From: Peltaster fructicola | Taxonomy: Eukaryota; Ascomycota; Dothideomycetes | Direction: 5' to 3' | Assembly: GCA_001592805.2 (NCBI GenBank) | Contig: CP051139.1 | Location: 2,356,001 to 2,420,000 of the forward strand | Length of the DNA: 64,000 nucleotides | Shown: piece after piece, positions 54,958 through 64,000 of the stretch | How positions within the stretch are numbered: the stretch's first letter is position 1 | How the letters are laid out: each line of letters opens with the position of its first letter | The notes under the pieces: model-generated | What the model saw: the letters and a program-made list of their open reading frames with translations, nothing else | Told to the model about the DNA's origin: nothing | The model's database searches: none | Position numbers and translations under genes: made by a program

Positions 54958-57735
54958 CTACGTGCCCAGACCTGGAATCTCGGATGCCTGCCACATATCT
55001 GCCACGGAAAAGCCTTGTCCTGCTGCACCCTTGTTACACGTGCATGCACAATCCGGCACCGGACAGATGTTGTACTGCGAGAACCACTCCTTCGCATGAT
55101 GTGCGTGGGAGCCATGATCGCATTTAGTGCAGAAGACGAGCATTTTGTCCATAGCTTCGACGCTCTGAGCAGTCTTGTTCTTAGCAACCACAGCTCTTCC
55201 TCTCCTGGGGTCCGGAGCGCCGAGCCATAGTGTGCAGACACTACAGCGTGGCATTTCCCTCTTACACTTCAAACAGACGATTCCAGCATTGGCTGACGGC
55301 ATAGACGACTTCCGGCTTTGTTCCGCCTGTCGAGCTGAAGCATCTGTAGACCGTCCAAGCTTGGCCTGGCAATGAACACATCGCAATCTCGCAGCAGGGA
55401 CGGTGACTTCGATCAGCGATCGTCCCTCGCGGGTAGTAGCTAAGCGGTTATGCCCAACAGTGAATCGTGTGCGCTCCGGAAATGCATGCCACGCTTGCAT
55501 TTGCATAAAGTAGGTTTCCTTCCACATCGACCAGCGAGCGTCGTCAACATATAGAGGGTTCGTGAAAGCCATAGCCAACACAGGTGTCTGCAGGTCATTG
55601 GTCTTGGCAATATAGGTCTGAAAGAGGTCCATGGCTTGTTCAGTGAGGCCCGTCAGCAGAACACCTTCAACGTCGCCATTCTTGATCGCTCGAGCCGTTT
55701 CGGATTGTATGAATCCATTGAGCTCAGTATCATTGAGATACTTCAATCCCAGTGCCAAACGGTAGCCTAGGTGTAGGTAGCTAATCTTCATCACATCGCG
55801 CCAGTCGCCCGAGTGTAAATAGGTCAGCAACGCCTTGAGCGCAGGGTCTTCTGTATCGGCGGCCATCCATAGCGTCATCTCGCGTTGCTCTTCGTTGAGC
55901 TCTGTGGCTGCAAGCAGCGGTCCTAGTCCGATGTTCGATATGGTTTTGCCACGTATGAGAGTTCTTAAAAGGTTGAGTGCCAGATGTCTAGCACCATGTA
56001 GTACGGCCTGAACGATAGCCTGATAGTGTAGACCGCGTTCTATGAGGCCCTGACACTCGATCTCCAGGTCTTCTTGGGAAAACTTCCAACCACATACTGC
56101 TAGACATATCTGCCTGTGCTCAGCATAATCTGTGCGTTCACCTTCAAAGCCTGGCAGCGAACGACTTTCGTTGAGGCCAATGATGGCTTCGGACGGCTTG
56201 GTAGGCGATGGTGAGAGTCTGCGTTGTGGACTTGCACCAGCATGCTCTGACCAGAGCCCGTTGATGCCCACATAAGAGAAGTCGATGGATCCATAGACCA
56301 TTTTGTTATCGGCAGCCAGCACTTTCAGTTGCTCAATACTCTGCCACATGTGTTCCAGCTGCGAGTCTCCAGCTACGATCGTGGCGTTTTTGAGACAGTC
56401 AAATCGGTACCCTTGCTTGCAGCGCCACTGATGCACATCTCCTGACGAAAGGACAGCAGCAATCGTTGACTTGTTGGAGACAGCCGTTGCAGCTGATGGG
56501 ACGATGGCAAGGCCTTTCGGACCCGTCTCCTCACCTTCACACTGTTCTCTCAACACTGATGTTCTAGCATCGACATATCTGATATCTCTGAGCCCGAATC
56601 CGAGTGCACTGCGTGCGCTGACTGCGAAGGCAGAGTGGGATAACACTTGCAGAGCGTTGACAGTACGGCTAGCACGTAACACAAGCATGCCTTGACTATG
56701 TTCCATGTCGGTCGCTGACATCCAGTCGAAAGCGATGGCACGATCTGTGAGAGGCGTAGCATTGCGCTGTAAGACTGTAGGGTGTTCGAGGATACGCGTC
56801 TCCCGAACACGTTTCCGATTGAAGGACGAATTGCCACTGGGAGCATTTTGAATATGCTGCTCTGGCTGAGCAGCACTGACAGTACGATCTTCGAGCATGT
56901 CAATGACCTTGAGCTCACCGGTAGAAGAGCAGAGTGCTAGACGTCCTCGACAGATCCCGGAGTACCTCATCATCCAGACACTCGAACGTGAAGTGTGGTT
57001 AAATGCTGGCCTGAATTCGAACACAGCGCCATTGTCGCTGTTAGAAGTGCTGTTCGTTAGCCAACGTTTGTCCCAGACGACTACGGACGGATCATCCTGC
57101 GAGCCACCGGCGGCAAAGTAGTTCTCGTCTAATGGGTCGATGGAGATGTTGTTAACATTTCTCGAAGGGATCTGAAGATTACCAGGGCCGGTAGTGAAAC
57201 CGTCTCGAAGGTCATACAGGCGTATGAAGGCTCGTTGGGAGCCTGCCAACACCTCTTGGGGTTGATTCGTGAAGAATCGGACACTGCTAATGAACTCTGC
57301 CGGACAGAGCTTCCTCACAGGCTCGATAGCTGTGCTAGCTGCATCGTATATGTTCAAGGACAGATCTGTCCGCGTTTTGTCGAGGCCAACTGCGAGCCAG
57401 TTCTGCGTATTCAGCGCTGTAGTGTTGCATCGTCGCTGTTGCTTCGCCTTATAAGTGACCAGCGTCTCTGGAGTGTCTGAGCCTAGGTTGAGCTTAAGCA
57501 ATGATGCTGTTCCTGAGACGTGTCCGAGGGAGATCACTCGAGCTGTTGTCTTCGACCAGTCAAAGGCAGAGAAGTTGGATAGCTTCTTGTACGAGGCAAT
57601 CTCTTTGCTCTCGACGGTACCGCCGTCGGTAGCGACGAATTGGTGCAGCGAAAGACCTGAGTTCAGTATGTCAAGAAGTAGAAATTCTGCGGCGTCGTGA
57701 GGAGTGTGAGGCGACCACCTGATTGCTGCATCCAT
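54958..57735 (-). CDS. SEA4: SEACAT/GATOR2 subunit Sea4 (Mio/MIOS)
   Basis: Single exon, 925 residues, ATG at 57735. N-terminal WD40 propeller over about residues 1-450 (IRWSPHTPHDAAEFLLLD, NVNNISIDPLDENYFAAGG, VVVWDKRW). A helical alpha-solenoid follows (QICLAVCGWKFSQEDLEIEC, ALKALLTYLHSGDWRDVMKI). The C-terminus from about 785 is a RING/zinc-ribbon cluster (CVHCQAKLG, CLKCKREMPRCSVCTLWLG, FCTKCDHGSHAHHAKEWF, CPVPDCAC). This order defines Mio/Sea4, which with Sea2, Sea3, Seh1 and Sec13 activates TORC1 at the vacuole by opposing SEACIT/GATOR1. Length agrees with orthologues. Divergent from EFG1. Confidence 0.93.
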   Translation of the reverse strand: MDAAIRWSPHTPHDAAEFLLLDILNSGLSLHQFVATDGGTVESKEIASYKKLSNFSAFDWSKTTARVISLGHVSGTASLLKLNLGSDTPETLVTYKAKQQRRCNTTALNTQNWLAVGLDKTRTDLSLNIYDAASTAIEPVRKLCPAEFISSVRFFTNQPQEVLAGSQRAFIRLYDLRDGFTTGPGNLQIPSRNVNNISIDPLDENYFAAGGSQDDPSVVVWDKRWLTNSTSNSDNGAVFEFRPAFNHTSRSSVWMMRYSGICRGRLALCSSTGELKVIDMLEDRTVSAAQPEQHIQNAPSGNSSFNRKRVRETRILEHPTVLQRNATPLTDRAIAFDWMSATDMEHSQGMLVLRASRTVNALQVLSHSAFAVSARSALGFGLRDIRYVDARTSVLREQCEGEETGPKGLAIVPSAATAVSNKSTIAAVLSSGDVHQWRCKQGYRFDCLKNATIVAGDSQLEHMWQSIEQLKVLAADNKMVYGSIDFSYVGINGLWSEHAGASPQRRLSPSPTKPSEAIIGLNESRSLPGFEGERTDYAEHRQICLAVCGWKFSQEDLEIECQGLIERGLHYQAIVQAVLHGARHLALNLLRTLIRGKTISNIGLGPLLAATELNEEQREMTLWMAADTEDPALKALLTYLHSGDWRDVMKISYLHLGYRLALGLKYLNDTELNGFIQSETARAIKNGDVEGVLLTGLTEQAMDLFQTYIAKTNDLQTPVLAMAFTNPLYVDDARWSMWKETYFMQMQAWHAFPERTRFTVGHNRLATTREGRSLIEVTVPAARLRCVHCQAKLGRSTDASARQAEQSRKSSMPSANAGIVCLKCKREMPRCSVCTLWLGAPDPRRGRAVVAKNKTAQSVEAMDKMLVFCTKCDHGSHAHHAKEWFSQYNICPVPDCACTCNKGAAGQGFSVADMWQASEIPGLGT

Positions 57736-58064
57736 GGCAATCTACTGTGATGGCTCTCTTGGGTGTTTCTGATCAGAAACTAATGATCTACCACGTCAAC
57801 TGGTTGCTGTAGCATGGTCGAGAAGCTATCATTGCTCATGCAATTGATAGCTGTTGCTCACCACCTACTGCGCATCTGTAGACAGGTGTGAGAGTAGCCG
57901 CAGAGCTTCAGATACCATGAGCGATGCCATAAATCAAATTATGTTGGTGAACAGAGTTAAGGGTGGAAGTGATGCTTCAACCTGGTCTCGCCATTCGTGC
58001 CGACGCCCGTGAATTTGATCTCTTTTTCTCTACACCAAACACCACCTCGAACGAACCACAAGTC
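57736..58064. other. Short bidirectional promoter between SEA4 and EFG1
   Basis: 329 bp between two divergent ATGs. The plus side contains in-frame codons back to 57963 (including an ATG at 57972), probably 5' leader of EFG1. No other feature. Confidence 0.5.
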
Positions 58065-58856
58065 ATGGGCACGAAGCGACCACATTCAGACGTACATCCA
58101 TCGCGGCGCGAGCAAGTGCCACAGACGTCCTGCAAACGACAGAAGCCTGACAATCTCGGTGCCAAGTCCTATAAGAAAGCGCATCCCGTGAACGAGCTCA
58201 AGACACAAGTACGCAATCTCACACGACTCCTAGCGCGCACCGACGACAATCTTCCTGCGCATATCCGCGTGTCGAAAGAGAGGGAGCTGCAGACTGCACA
58301 GTATGAGCTGCATGAGACACAAGCGGCAGAGAAGAAGAGCAAACTCATTGCTCGATATCACAAGATCCGATTCTTCGATCGGCAGAAGGCGACCAAGAGA
58401 CTCAAGAAAGCTCAGAAGCTGCTCGGCGCTCTTGGAGACGATGGCAGTGCAAATGCGACCCTTCAGCACCAAAAAGATGTAGAAGAAGCACAGGTCGATG
58501 TCAACTACGCCATGTATTATCCTCTGGACAAGCCTTACAACTCGTTGTTCCCGAAAGACGAAGACGACTCAGATGGTACAACGCCGGCCACTCTCAAGAG
58601 CAGTGCTCAAGAGAGAGGAGATCCGGAGATCCGCCAGCTTGTCAAACAATGTATGGTGGATGGCAAGCTGAAGGACTTACGCAATGGCAAGCTTACGGGC
58701 GACGCAGGACAAGATGCAGAGCCTGTTGTACTGCCGAAGAAGTCGAAGACCAGCAAGTCCGAGTCATCTAAGCAAACGAAGCACGGCAAACAGGGCCTAA
58801 GTGCCAGCGGAAAGGACGACGAGGACGAAGAAAGCGACGGCGGATTCTTCGAATGA
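58065..58856 (+). CDS. EFG1: rRNA-processing protein Efg1
   Basis: 263 residues from the ATG at 58065 (MGTKRPHSD), which gives the conserved basic start; an upstream in-frame ATG at 57972 would add 31 weakly conserved residues. Core: HPVNELKTQVRNLTRLLART, LPAHIRVSKERELQTAQYEL, KLIARYHKIRFFDRQKATKR and MYYPLDKPYNSLFPK, the defining Efg1 motif order. The protein is helical with a charged tail ending in SDGGFFE. It acts in the nucleolus in early 18S rRNA maturation (removal of the 5' ETS). Length fits the fungal family. Confidence 0.93.
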   Translation: MGTKRPHSDVHPSRREQVPQTSCKRQKPDNLGAKSYKKAHPVNELKTQVRNLTRLLARTDDNLPAHIRVSKERELQTAQYELHETQAAEKKSKLIARYHKIRFFDRQKATKRLKKAQKLLGALGDDGSANATLQHQKDVEEAQVDVNYAMYYPLDKPYNSLFPKDEDDSDGTTPATLKSSAQERGDPEIRQLVKQCMVDGKLKDLRNGKLTGDAGQDAEPVVLPKKSKTSKSESSKQTKHGKQGLSASGKDDEDEESDGGFFE

Positions 58857-58906
58857 GATGATCATGATACCCAACGTGTAAGTGTGTAGTATCAAGTGCC
58901 TCCTAC

Positions 58907-60247
58907 TCATCGACGTTTCTCCTGCGCGGTTACGTTGGATGCATCGTTCGACTCTCTAGCAAGCCTGACAGAGAGGTCCTCAATGCTCCACGTCTCAATC
59001 CTCTCGGCCACATCTGCAACCAGGCGCTCGTACCTACCGTCAACGAAGAACATGCCACAATGTGCGCCTACCTCATCGACGTCTTTCATGTATATCCGAA
59101 CCCATGTCGGATCTCGCTCTCCAGATGAGTCCTTGGGAGGTAGATTGCAGAACTTCCTGTCCTTTGGCGGTCGAGAAGCTTTCGACTCGTTGGTTGCGAG
59201 AGTCTCTGGATCAGCTATTGGTGGATCCTCTTGTTCCTCTGTCGTGGTACCGTTGACCTCGGTGGATGCCTTCAACATGTCTGCTGCCGCCTCGTCTGTG
59301 GCAGCATTTTCTTCAGGCTTCTCATCTGACTGTTTCTCTGCCTTTGGTCGACCTGTGCTGGCGGTGTAGTAATTCACAAATCGCACTCGTTCTGGAGTTG
59401 AACTTGTTGTCGAAACTGACTTTCTCACCGACTCGTTGTCCTCTTCGAGTAGTCGCAGCTTGGTGTAGCGACTACGCAGCTCTGTAGCATTGCTCATGGC
59501 AGACATGAACTCAACGTGTGAGCTGATAAGTCGTGAAGTGGCAGTCGTAAGGTCCGATCCGTGTTTGTGCACAAAGTGCTGAATGCCCTGCCAGAACTTG
59601 CGGACTGGGAGGACAACGTCGTTGTTGAACTTCGCATTGAACCTCTGATCACCTTGAGGAGGCTCCCAGAAAGTGTCATTCTGCTTGAGCGGCTTGGTCG
59701 CGAGCACGTCCTCAGTGCTTGCATTGCCCTCGTCTACTACATACTTATCCATCGGAGCCTCCCCAGCAGGCATGAAAATACTGGCAAGACCACTGCTGAC
59801 CACACCAGGATGCATGCCCAGGAAGGGCACATCGAAGTTGATCGTTCCAAGAATGCGATGTTTGGGACGTATAGAGTCTGGTGTTGGCATGAGTGCTACC
59901 TCTGCTGCGACTAGTCCTCCCATACTGTGCCCAAGGAGGACAACATCAGTGTCTGAGGACTCATGAGGTTCAAGCCAGGTGCTGAAGTCGTCTCTCGCTA
60001 TGGTGATGTACTTCTTCGATCTATACCGAGGGTAGATCTTGGAGTATACGACATGTGTGTCCTGTATCAGCACAGTCAACAAGCTGTGAACATGTGCTGG
60101 GAAGCTTCGGAAGGAGCTCTCATCGCCCATGAAGCCATGAATGTAAACAAGCAGCAGTTTTCTTCTACCCAAAGGATCACTTTTCTTCGCAAGTGGCGCT
60201 GTATCGTGGAGGGAATCCTCAATCTCCTGCATGCTGGACTCGGCCAT
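58907..60247 (-). CDS. Alpha/beta hydrolase, lipase/PGAP1-like
   Basis: 446 residues from the ATG at 60247 (GTG precedes it). The hydrolase core is in the first 200 residues: LLLVYIHGFMGDESSFRSFP (oxyanion HG) and VVLLGHSMGGLVAAEVAL with the nucleophile elbow GHSMG near residue 111, then LGTINFDVPFLGMHPG. A helical section follows (FWQGIQHFVHKHGSDL, VEFMSAMSNATELR), with RVRFVNYYTAS. After a Glu/Thr-rich disordered part (about 300-365), a conserved C-terminal piece (KFCNLPPKD, WVRIYMKDVDEVGAHCGMFF) probably supplies the catalytic His in DEVGAHCG. No signal peptide or membrane segment. The leader directly above the ATG is CAA-rich. The substrate is unknown. Confidence 0.82.
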   Translation of the reverse strand: MAESSMQEIEDSLHDTAPLAKKSDPLGRRKLLLVYIHGFMGDESSFRSFPAHVHSLLTVLIQDTHVVYSKIYPRYRSKKYITIARDDFSTWLEPHESSDTDVVLLGHSMGGLVAAEVALMPTPDSIRPKHRILGTINFDVPFLGMHPGVVSSGLASIFMPAGEAPMDKYVVDEGNASTEDVLATKPLKQNDTFWEPPQGDQRFNAKFNNDVVLPVRKFWQGIQHFVHKHGSDLTTATSRLISSHVEFMSAMSNATELRSRYTKLRLLEEDNESVRKSVSTTSSTPERVRFVNYYTASTGRPKAEKQSDEKPEENAATDEAAADMLKASTEVNGTTTEEQEDPPIADPETLATNESKASRPPKDRKFCNLPPKDSSGERDPTWVRIYMKDVDEVGAHCGMFFVDGRYERLVADVAERIETWSIEDLSVRLARESNDASNVTAQEKRR

Positions 60248-60927
60248 CACATGGAGGAAGTGCGTGTTTGTTGTTGTGGTGTTGTTGTTGCTCTGTTGTT
60301 GTTGCCTGGACAGGCATTGCGGTCAACTCCAAGACTTGTCAATCGAATCTGGCTGGCCTGCAGCTATTATCAAGCTTACTCAGAAATGAGTGCCGTATTT
60401 TTCGAGCTCGCTGACTGCTGAGCAGCCTGGGAAGAAGAGCCAGATCAATTGGTCTGAGCATCTGGGAGCTGGACTTCTCAAGAAAGCAGCCATGTCAGAG
60501 GACAGCGGAAGTCACAACGAAGAACGAGATGAGAATGGCCCTTCATCGACCTCAGCATGCGGGCTGATACTCACATCACCTTCCATCGATACAACTATCC
60601 ATGTATGCAGTCTTTCAGCTACTGGACATATGGAAGCTAAGCCAAGTGCTCTGTGCCCATTCGTGTCATGCTCCTAGAAGCTATACATGTGGAAACCGAC
60701 GCTTCGTTGAGACATATCATGCGCAAAGCATATGAGTCTTCGAATATTACACTTAGCAGGTAGCACATGGCAAGAATGAGTTGGAGAACGACAGAATGCG
60801 AAGATCTCTATGCAAGTATGCTACATATTCAAGCCGTAACACACCTGCTTTCTCGCACGAGATGCTGCATGCCCATTCCTCGACAACACCACGACAATGC
60901 TCGCAGACAAGTAGCAGACCCAATCAA
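60248..60927. other. Intergenic: leader of the hydrolase gene and 3' side of the DUF1295 gene
   Basis: On the minus strand the 40 or so bases just above the hydrolase ATG (60267-60305) are CAA/ACA repeats. A plus-strand frame at 60390-60677 lacks an ATG at its start and any family features. Confidence 0.5.
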
Positions 60928-62140
60928 TCATTGAGACTTCTTGCTCTTTGCCTCCTGTGCCACCTTTGGTCCGAGCACCTTCATCTCCTCCTCGCTCCAG
61001 CCTTTGCCAAAAAGCTTGGGCAGGAAACGGCCAACTCTCTTCTGGTAGATCTTGTACTCAGGATACTTCCCAGAGCTGATGTACTCGGTCAGAGGTGTGC
61101 TGCCGGCGAACACCATAAGGTAGCTGATGGGCCCAGCAATGGTCCAGTTGTAGAAAGACGAGGTTGCTACACAGCCCCAGACATAGGCGAACACCCAGAT
61201 AGACTGTTCTGCAGCAAAGTTAGGGTGTCGAGAGTACTTGAAGAGCCCGACAGTGTTGAAGCCGCGCTCGAGTTGAGCACGGATGTATCCTTGTTGAATC
61301 TTGCCAGACTTCTGGAACTCGTGCTTTGCCTGGTGATATTGCCACTGTGCACCATCGGCGAACCACTCGAACAAGACGAGACCTATGAGAAGTTTGGCGA
61401 ACACCTGATCGATCAAGGACATCTCCGGTTTGACCAACGAAGTCAGCATGATGAGATATGCTGGCGTGGTGACCAAGAAGAGTAGCACCTGAGTATGGTC
61501 AGCACAATCCACGGTAAAACAGCATGCGACCTACACTCTGCACTGAGGAGGTGAAGAAGACATTGAGCAAGAAGAAGGCAGGCTGTCCAATCCAGTTCTT
61601 GATCAAGTTCCAACGGTAGTCTTCAGAACCGATGTTGTAGCCACCTCGGCGCCAGTAGTTGTAGGTCAATCGTGACGTCCAAATCAAGCTGAATACGAGT
61701 ACATTGTCGATCTTGCTCGTTGGTAGACCATTGAGTCTCGCCCATACGGCATAGTGTACATGATAGATCGATGGTAGTATTGACCACACACGGTCGACCT
61801 GACTGTAGTTCTTGTTCACCTCCGAGACCACCAAGAAGATTGGAAATAGAGCCAGCGAGAACGCAAAGCCAGATATCACTGGATTGGTGGAAAGATACAG
61901 CATGCGAAGTGCTGCAGGATCTGTGATATGAGCTGCAATTTGACTTGGAAGCGCGTATAGTTGTGGGATGAATGGCTCTACAACTTGCTTGTAATCCGCA
62001 CAATCCGTCAGAGACTGGACAGTGGGAAGTGCAGCCATTGCTGCCGTCGGTATAATCATGGTGTTCTTGTATGATGTGGTATGGTAGTCGTTCTCGTAAT
62101 GTTGGAATTGATATAGAACTGCGCGTGTTGTCGACGTCAT
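60928..62140 (-). CDS. DUF1295 (steroid 5-alpha-reductase-like) multi-pass membrane protein
   Basis: Exons 62140-61535 and 61488-60928 over a 46-nt phase-0 intron (donor GTAGGT, CTGAC branch, acceptor CTCAG) give 388 residues. Several transmembrane helices: NPVISGFAFSLALFPIFLVV, NVLVFSLIWTSRLTYNYW, FFLLNVFFTSSVQSVLLFLV, and IDQVFAKLLIGLVLFEWF. The C-terminal half has the reductase-like signature GLFKYSRHPNFAAEQSIWV (cofactor-binding RHPN) and YKIYQKRVGRFLP. DUF1295 proteins resemble ICMT and sterol or steroid reductases of the ER. The reaction catalysed is not known. The ATG at 62140 is the first in frame; 62059 is an alternative. Confidence 0.88.
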
Positions 62141-62262
62141 GATCGCGTCCACGACCTAGCCTCTTTCAGCACAGCCACACCAACACAAGATGGTGATATG
62201 ATCCTCACATGCGATTTCCAGGGCTATAATGTTCACTCAATTGCTGTATGCGTAGTGGCCAG

Positions 62263-63333
62263 CTAGCCAATTCGACCACCTCCTCCTAGTACATCGGCCA
62301 GGTTCGCCTCACCAGTACCTCTTTGCAAAGGCTTGGGTGTGTTGGCACCTTCTTTCCATCCGATCATATAGATCGTCCTGAACGTAGCAGGAATCGTGAC
62401 CGTGCCGTCGTCTTGCTGCTCGCCATACATTTCTCTGTAGATTGCTTCCGTAGCCAACAATACATCCCTGTTGATGCCAGCAGCATCCCTCCTCATGGCT
62501 GCATTGGCTTCGCCCATGCTTTGGAGGTCTGTCATCAATGCGAAGATGTCTGGATAATCGACAACGATATCGTCCACGTCGACGGTGAGAAGCTTGAATC
62601 CAGCTCTAGTGAGCAGGTTGCCAACGTCTCTGACATCGGCCAGAGGTGATATGTGTGTACCAATACCACCAAGACGTTCCTGCTCAGCGAGCTGTAGTGA
62701 TCCACGAAGTTCGAACAATGTGTCACCACCGCTCATCGCACCAATGAACGGCGCGTCGTCCTTCAAGACTGAATTGATCTGAGTAAGAACCGACGGTAGG
62801 TCATTGATCCAGTGTAATGAGAGGGAAGAGAGCACCAGGTCGAAGGTACCAGGCTCATAGGGCAAGTACTCTGAGTTCTTGAGCACTTCCCTACTTATGT
62901 CGATCCTCTTGTTGAACGGCTCCATCTGATCTCGGCAAAGCAATGCAGGACTGGTGTCAGTCGAGATCAGCTGTCCGATGCGTTTACTGATAGGCTCTGC
63001 TGCTGCACCTTGTGCTTCGGGATCAGGATTGGGCTCCGTTAGTATGCGTGCTATGTTGCAGGCATTAGCACCGAAATCCAGCACCTTGGGAAATGTTCTG
63101 TTGATGTCGAGCAACCGATCGCATAGGCGCGCAGCCACTTCGTCCCGCAGGTAGTCGACATTCCGGCTCTGCTCAACGTTAAAGGCAGCTCGCTCCTTGT
63201 GCATCCATTTCGTTTGAGCATCGAAGACCTCTATCGCAGAGGCTCCCGGCGACTGAACAGCATAGGAGCGACGAGTACGCCTAGCCTTGGGGAGATGTCT
63301 GGATAGTTGTGATAGACCGAAAGAAACTCGCAT
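62263..63333 (-). CDS. NDUFAF5: Complex I assembly factor NDUFAF5-like (mitochondrial)
   Basis: Single exon, 356 residues. A basic, hydroxylated presequence (MRVSFGLSQLSRHLPKARRT) suggests import into mitochondria. IEVFDAQTKWMHKERAAFN near residue 34 and DEVAARLCDRLLDINRTFP precede a SAM-methyltransferase fold (VLDFGANACNIARIL, ISTDTSPALL, FDLVLSSLSLHWINDLPSVL). These are characteristic of NDUFAF5, which hydroxylates an arginine of the NDUFS7 subunit despite its methyltransferase fold. The presence of the factor implies a complex I-containing filamentous fungus. Divergent from the BAR-domain gene at 63624, 290 bp apart. Confidence 0.92.
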   Translation of the reverse strand: MRVSFGLSQLSRHLPKARRTRRSYAVQSPGASAIEVFDAQTKWMHKERAAFNVEQSRNVDYLRDEVAARLCDRLLDINRTFPKVLDFGANACNIARILTEPNPDPEAQGAAAEPISKRIGQLISTDTSPALLCRDQMEPFNKRIDISREVLKNSEYLPYEPGTFDLVLSSLSLHWINDLPSVLTQINSVLKDDAPFIGAMSGGDTLFELRGSLQLAEQERLGGIGTHISPLADVRDVGNLLTRAGFKLLTVDVDDIVVDYPDIFALMTDLQSMGEANAAMRRDAAGINRDVLLATEAIYREMYGEQQDDGTVTIPATFRTIYMIGWKEGANTPKPLQRGTGEANLADVLGGGGRIG

Positions 63334-63623
63334 GCTATTTAGTGGCTACATGGGCGAATGTGAGAGATTCAGGAACGCAGCACCTGTAGATGTCATACAC
63401 AAAGCTCGGACCTCACCAACTTGACGTCTCGGCCAACTGCTTCGCGTTTGTCAAGTGATCGTCATCAGCAGCCATAATACACCACAACAACACCGTCTCG
63501 CAAGAATCGACCAGCCGCCCTAACTTCCCTCGTCACGCGAGCGTGATATATCAAGCAATACCTCAGCTTCAGTGTGTGACTGGGATGCTGCGTTAAGCGA
63601 TCAGCCTACATCATACGCGCCTC

Positions 63624-64000
63624 ATGGCGGAATCAGCAGCGACTGTTGATCGTCCACTGAACTTAATTCCTGTCGGTCTCAAGGAGGCAGCACTTGACTC
63701 TCCAACCTTCAGAGCCACTGCATCACATTTCGCCGAGCAAGTTGACCTTGTGGAAAGATGGCTCGAGGGCTATGTAAGAGCAGCAACCAAGCTTGTCGCG
63801 GAAGTCAGCAGCCTCGAGGGTCTAGTCAACACATACCTCACGCAGAGTAGCCCGCCATTGCAGGTCAGCGAGGCTATCATCGACCATGACTACACTATGC
63901 TGGCGCTCCGGCGCTACGTTGATGGAGCGCGAGAGTTCTGGCAACACAACCTTAGAGGTATCAAGCGCTACGATAATGCTGTCATTGACCCAATAAAAGC
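63624..64000 (+). CDS. BAR-domain protein, Sip3/LAM-like, cut by right window edge
   Basis: The ATG at 63624 opens a frame that stays open for 125 codons to the window end. It reads MAESAATVDRPLNLIPVGLK, EAALDSPTFRATASHFAEQV, DLVERWLEGYVRAATKLVAE and ALRRYVDGAREFWQHNL. This is the start of an amphipathic-helix BAR domain as found in fungal Sip3/Lam3-type proteins (BAR-PH-StARkin, lipid transfer at ER-plasma-membrane contacts) and in related BAR-PH proteins. The downstream PH and StARkin domains would be outside the window, so the exact subfamily is inferred from the N-terminus only. Confidence 0.72.
   Translation, partial: MAESAATVDRPLNLIPVGLKEAALDSPTFRATASHFAEQVDLVERWLEGYVRAATKLVAEVSSLEGLVNTYLTQSSPPLQVSEAIIDHDYTMLALRRYVDGAREFWQHNLRGIKRYDNAVIDPIK

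Noticed and set aside
60390-60677. 95-codon plus-strand frame
   Set aside because: Begins with GTG, lacks features, and lies in the intergenic region between two minus-strand genes.
1-64000. Transposons, LTR elements, viral insertions, CRISPR arrays, tRNA and rRNA genes
   Set aside because: Looked for by coding content, terminal repeats and characteristic motifs; none seen. A structured-RNA search could still find small ncRNAs that I cannot detect by eye.

Overview
This window is nuclear DNA of a filamentous ascomycete, most likely a dothideomycete-type fungus. The evidence is dense single-copy eukaryotic genes, introns of about 45-60 nt with GTRNGT donors and CTGAC/CTAAC branch sites, and fungus-restricted families: CFEM, the HET-domain C-terminal module, SIN Cdc14, Bmt6, Efg1, PAS kinase and F-box/WD40 proteins. 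The class-level placement is inference. I see no transposon, LTR element, CRISPR array, tRNA or rRNA gene. Gene models below were built by reading splice sites by hand. Many open frames begin at GTG or TTG, so starts were moved to real ATGs.

Left third (1-20.6 kb): a PMP3 proteolipid gene cut by the left edge, Bmt6-like rRNA methyltransferase, a carboxymuconolactone decarboxylase-like gene with an in-frame stop, a GPI-type Ser/Thr-rich wall protein, a DsbA-like oxidoreductase, SIN component Cdc14, transketolase, a CFEM membrane protein, geranylgeranyl diphosphate synthase, NHP2, a membrane protein with an SGSI-repeat ectodomain, a GH27 alpha-galactosidase and a DUF7704-like membrane protein.

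Middle (20.6-45.3 kb): an F-box/WD40 protein, a coiled-coil protein, a fungal protein of unknown function, a type-B carboxylesterase with an apparent 2-nt microexon, a mitochondrial carrier, a GT8 glycosyltransferase, the m-AAA protease subunit Yta12, a decayed HET-type incompatibility gene lacking its HET core, a small NIF3-like gene, a tandem amidohydrolase with a membrane anchor, and an F-box/LRR protein ending in a CaaX box.

Right third (45.9-64 kb): HOS4-like ankyrin protein, PAS kinase, ribosomal protein eS7, Sea4/Mio (SEACAT/GATOR2), Efg1 (rRNA processing), an alpha/beta hydrolase, a DUF1295 membrane reductase-like protein, NDUFAF5 (complex I assembly) and the start of a Sip3/LAM-like BAR protein that runs off the right edge. 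PAS kinase, eS7, Sea4 and Efg1 lie next to each other and all concern nutrient-controlled growth or ribosomes. NHP2 and Bmt6 add to the ribosome-biogenesis content.

I found no convincing new multi-gene system. The most interesting points are the 2-nt microexon, the prenylatable F-box/LRR protein, the SGSI-repeat receptor-like protein, the duplicated amidohydrolase and the in-frame stop in the decarboxylase-like gene.
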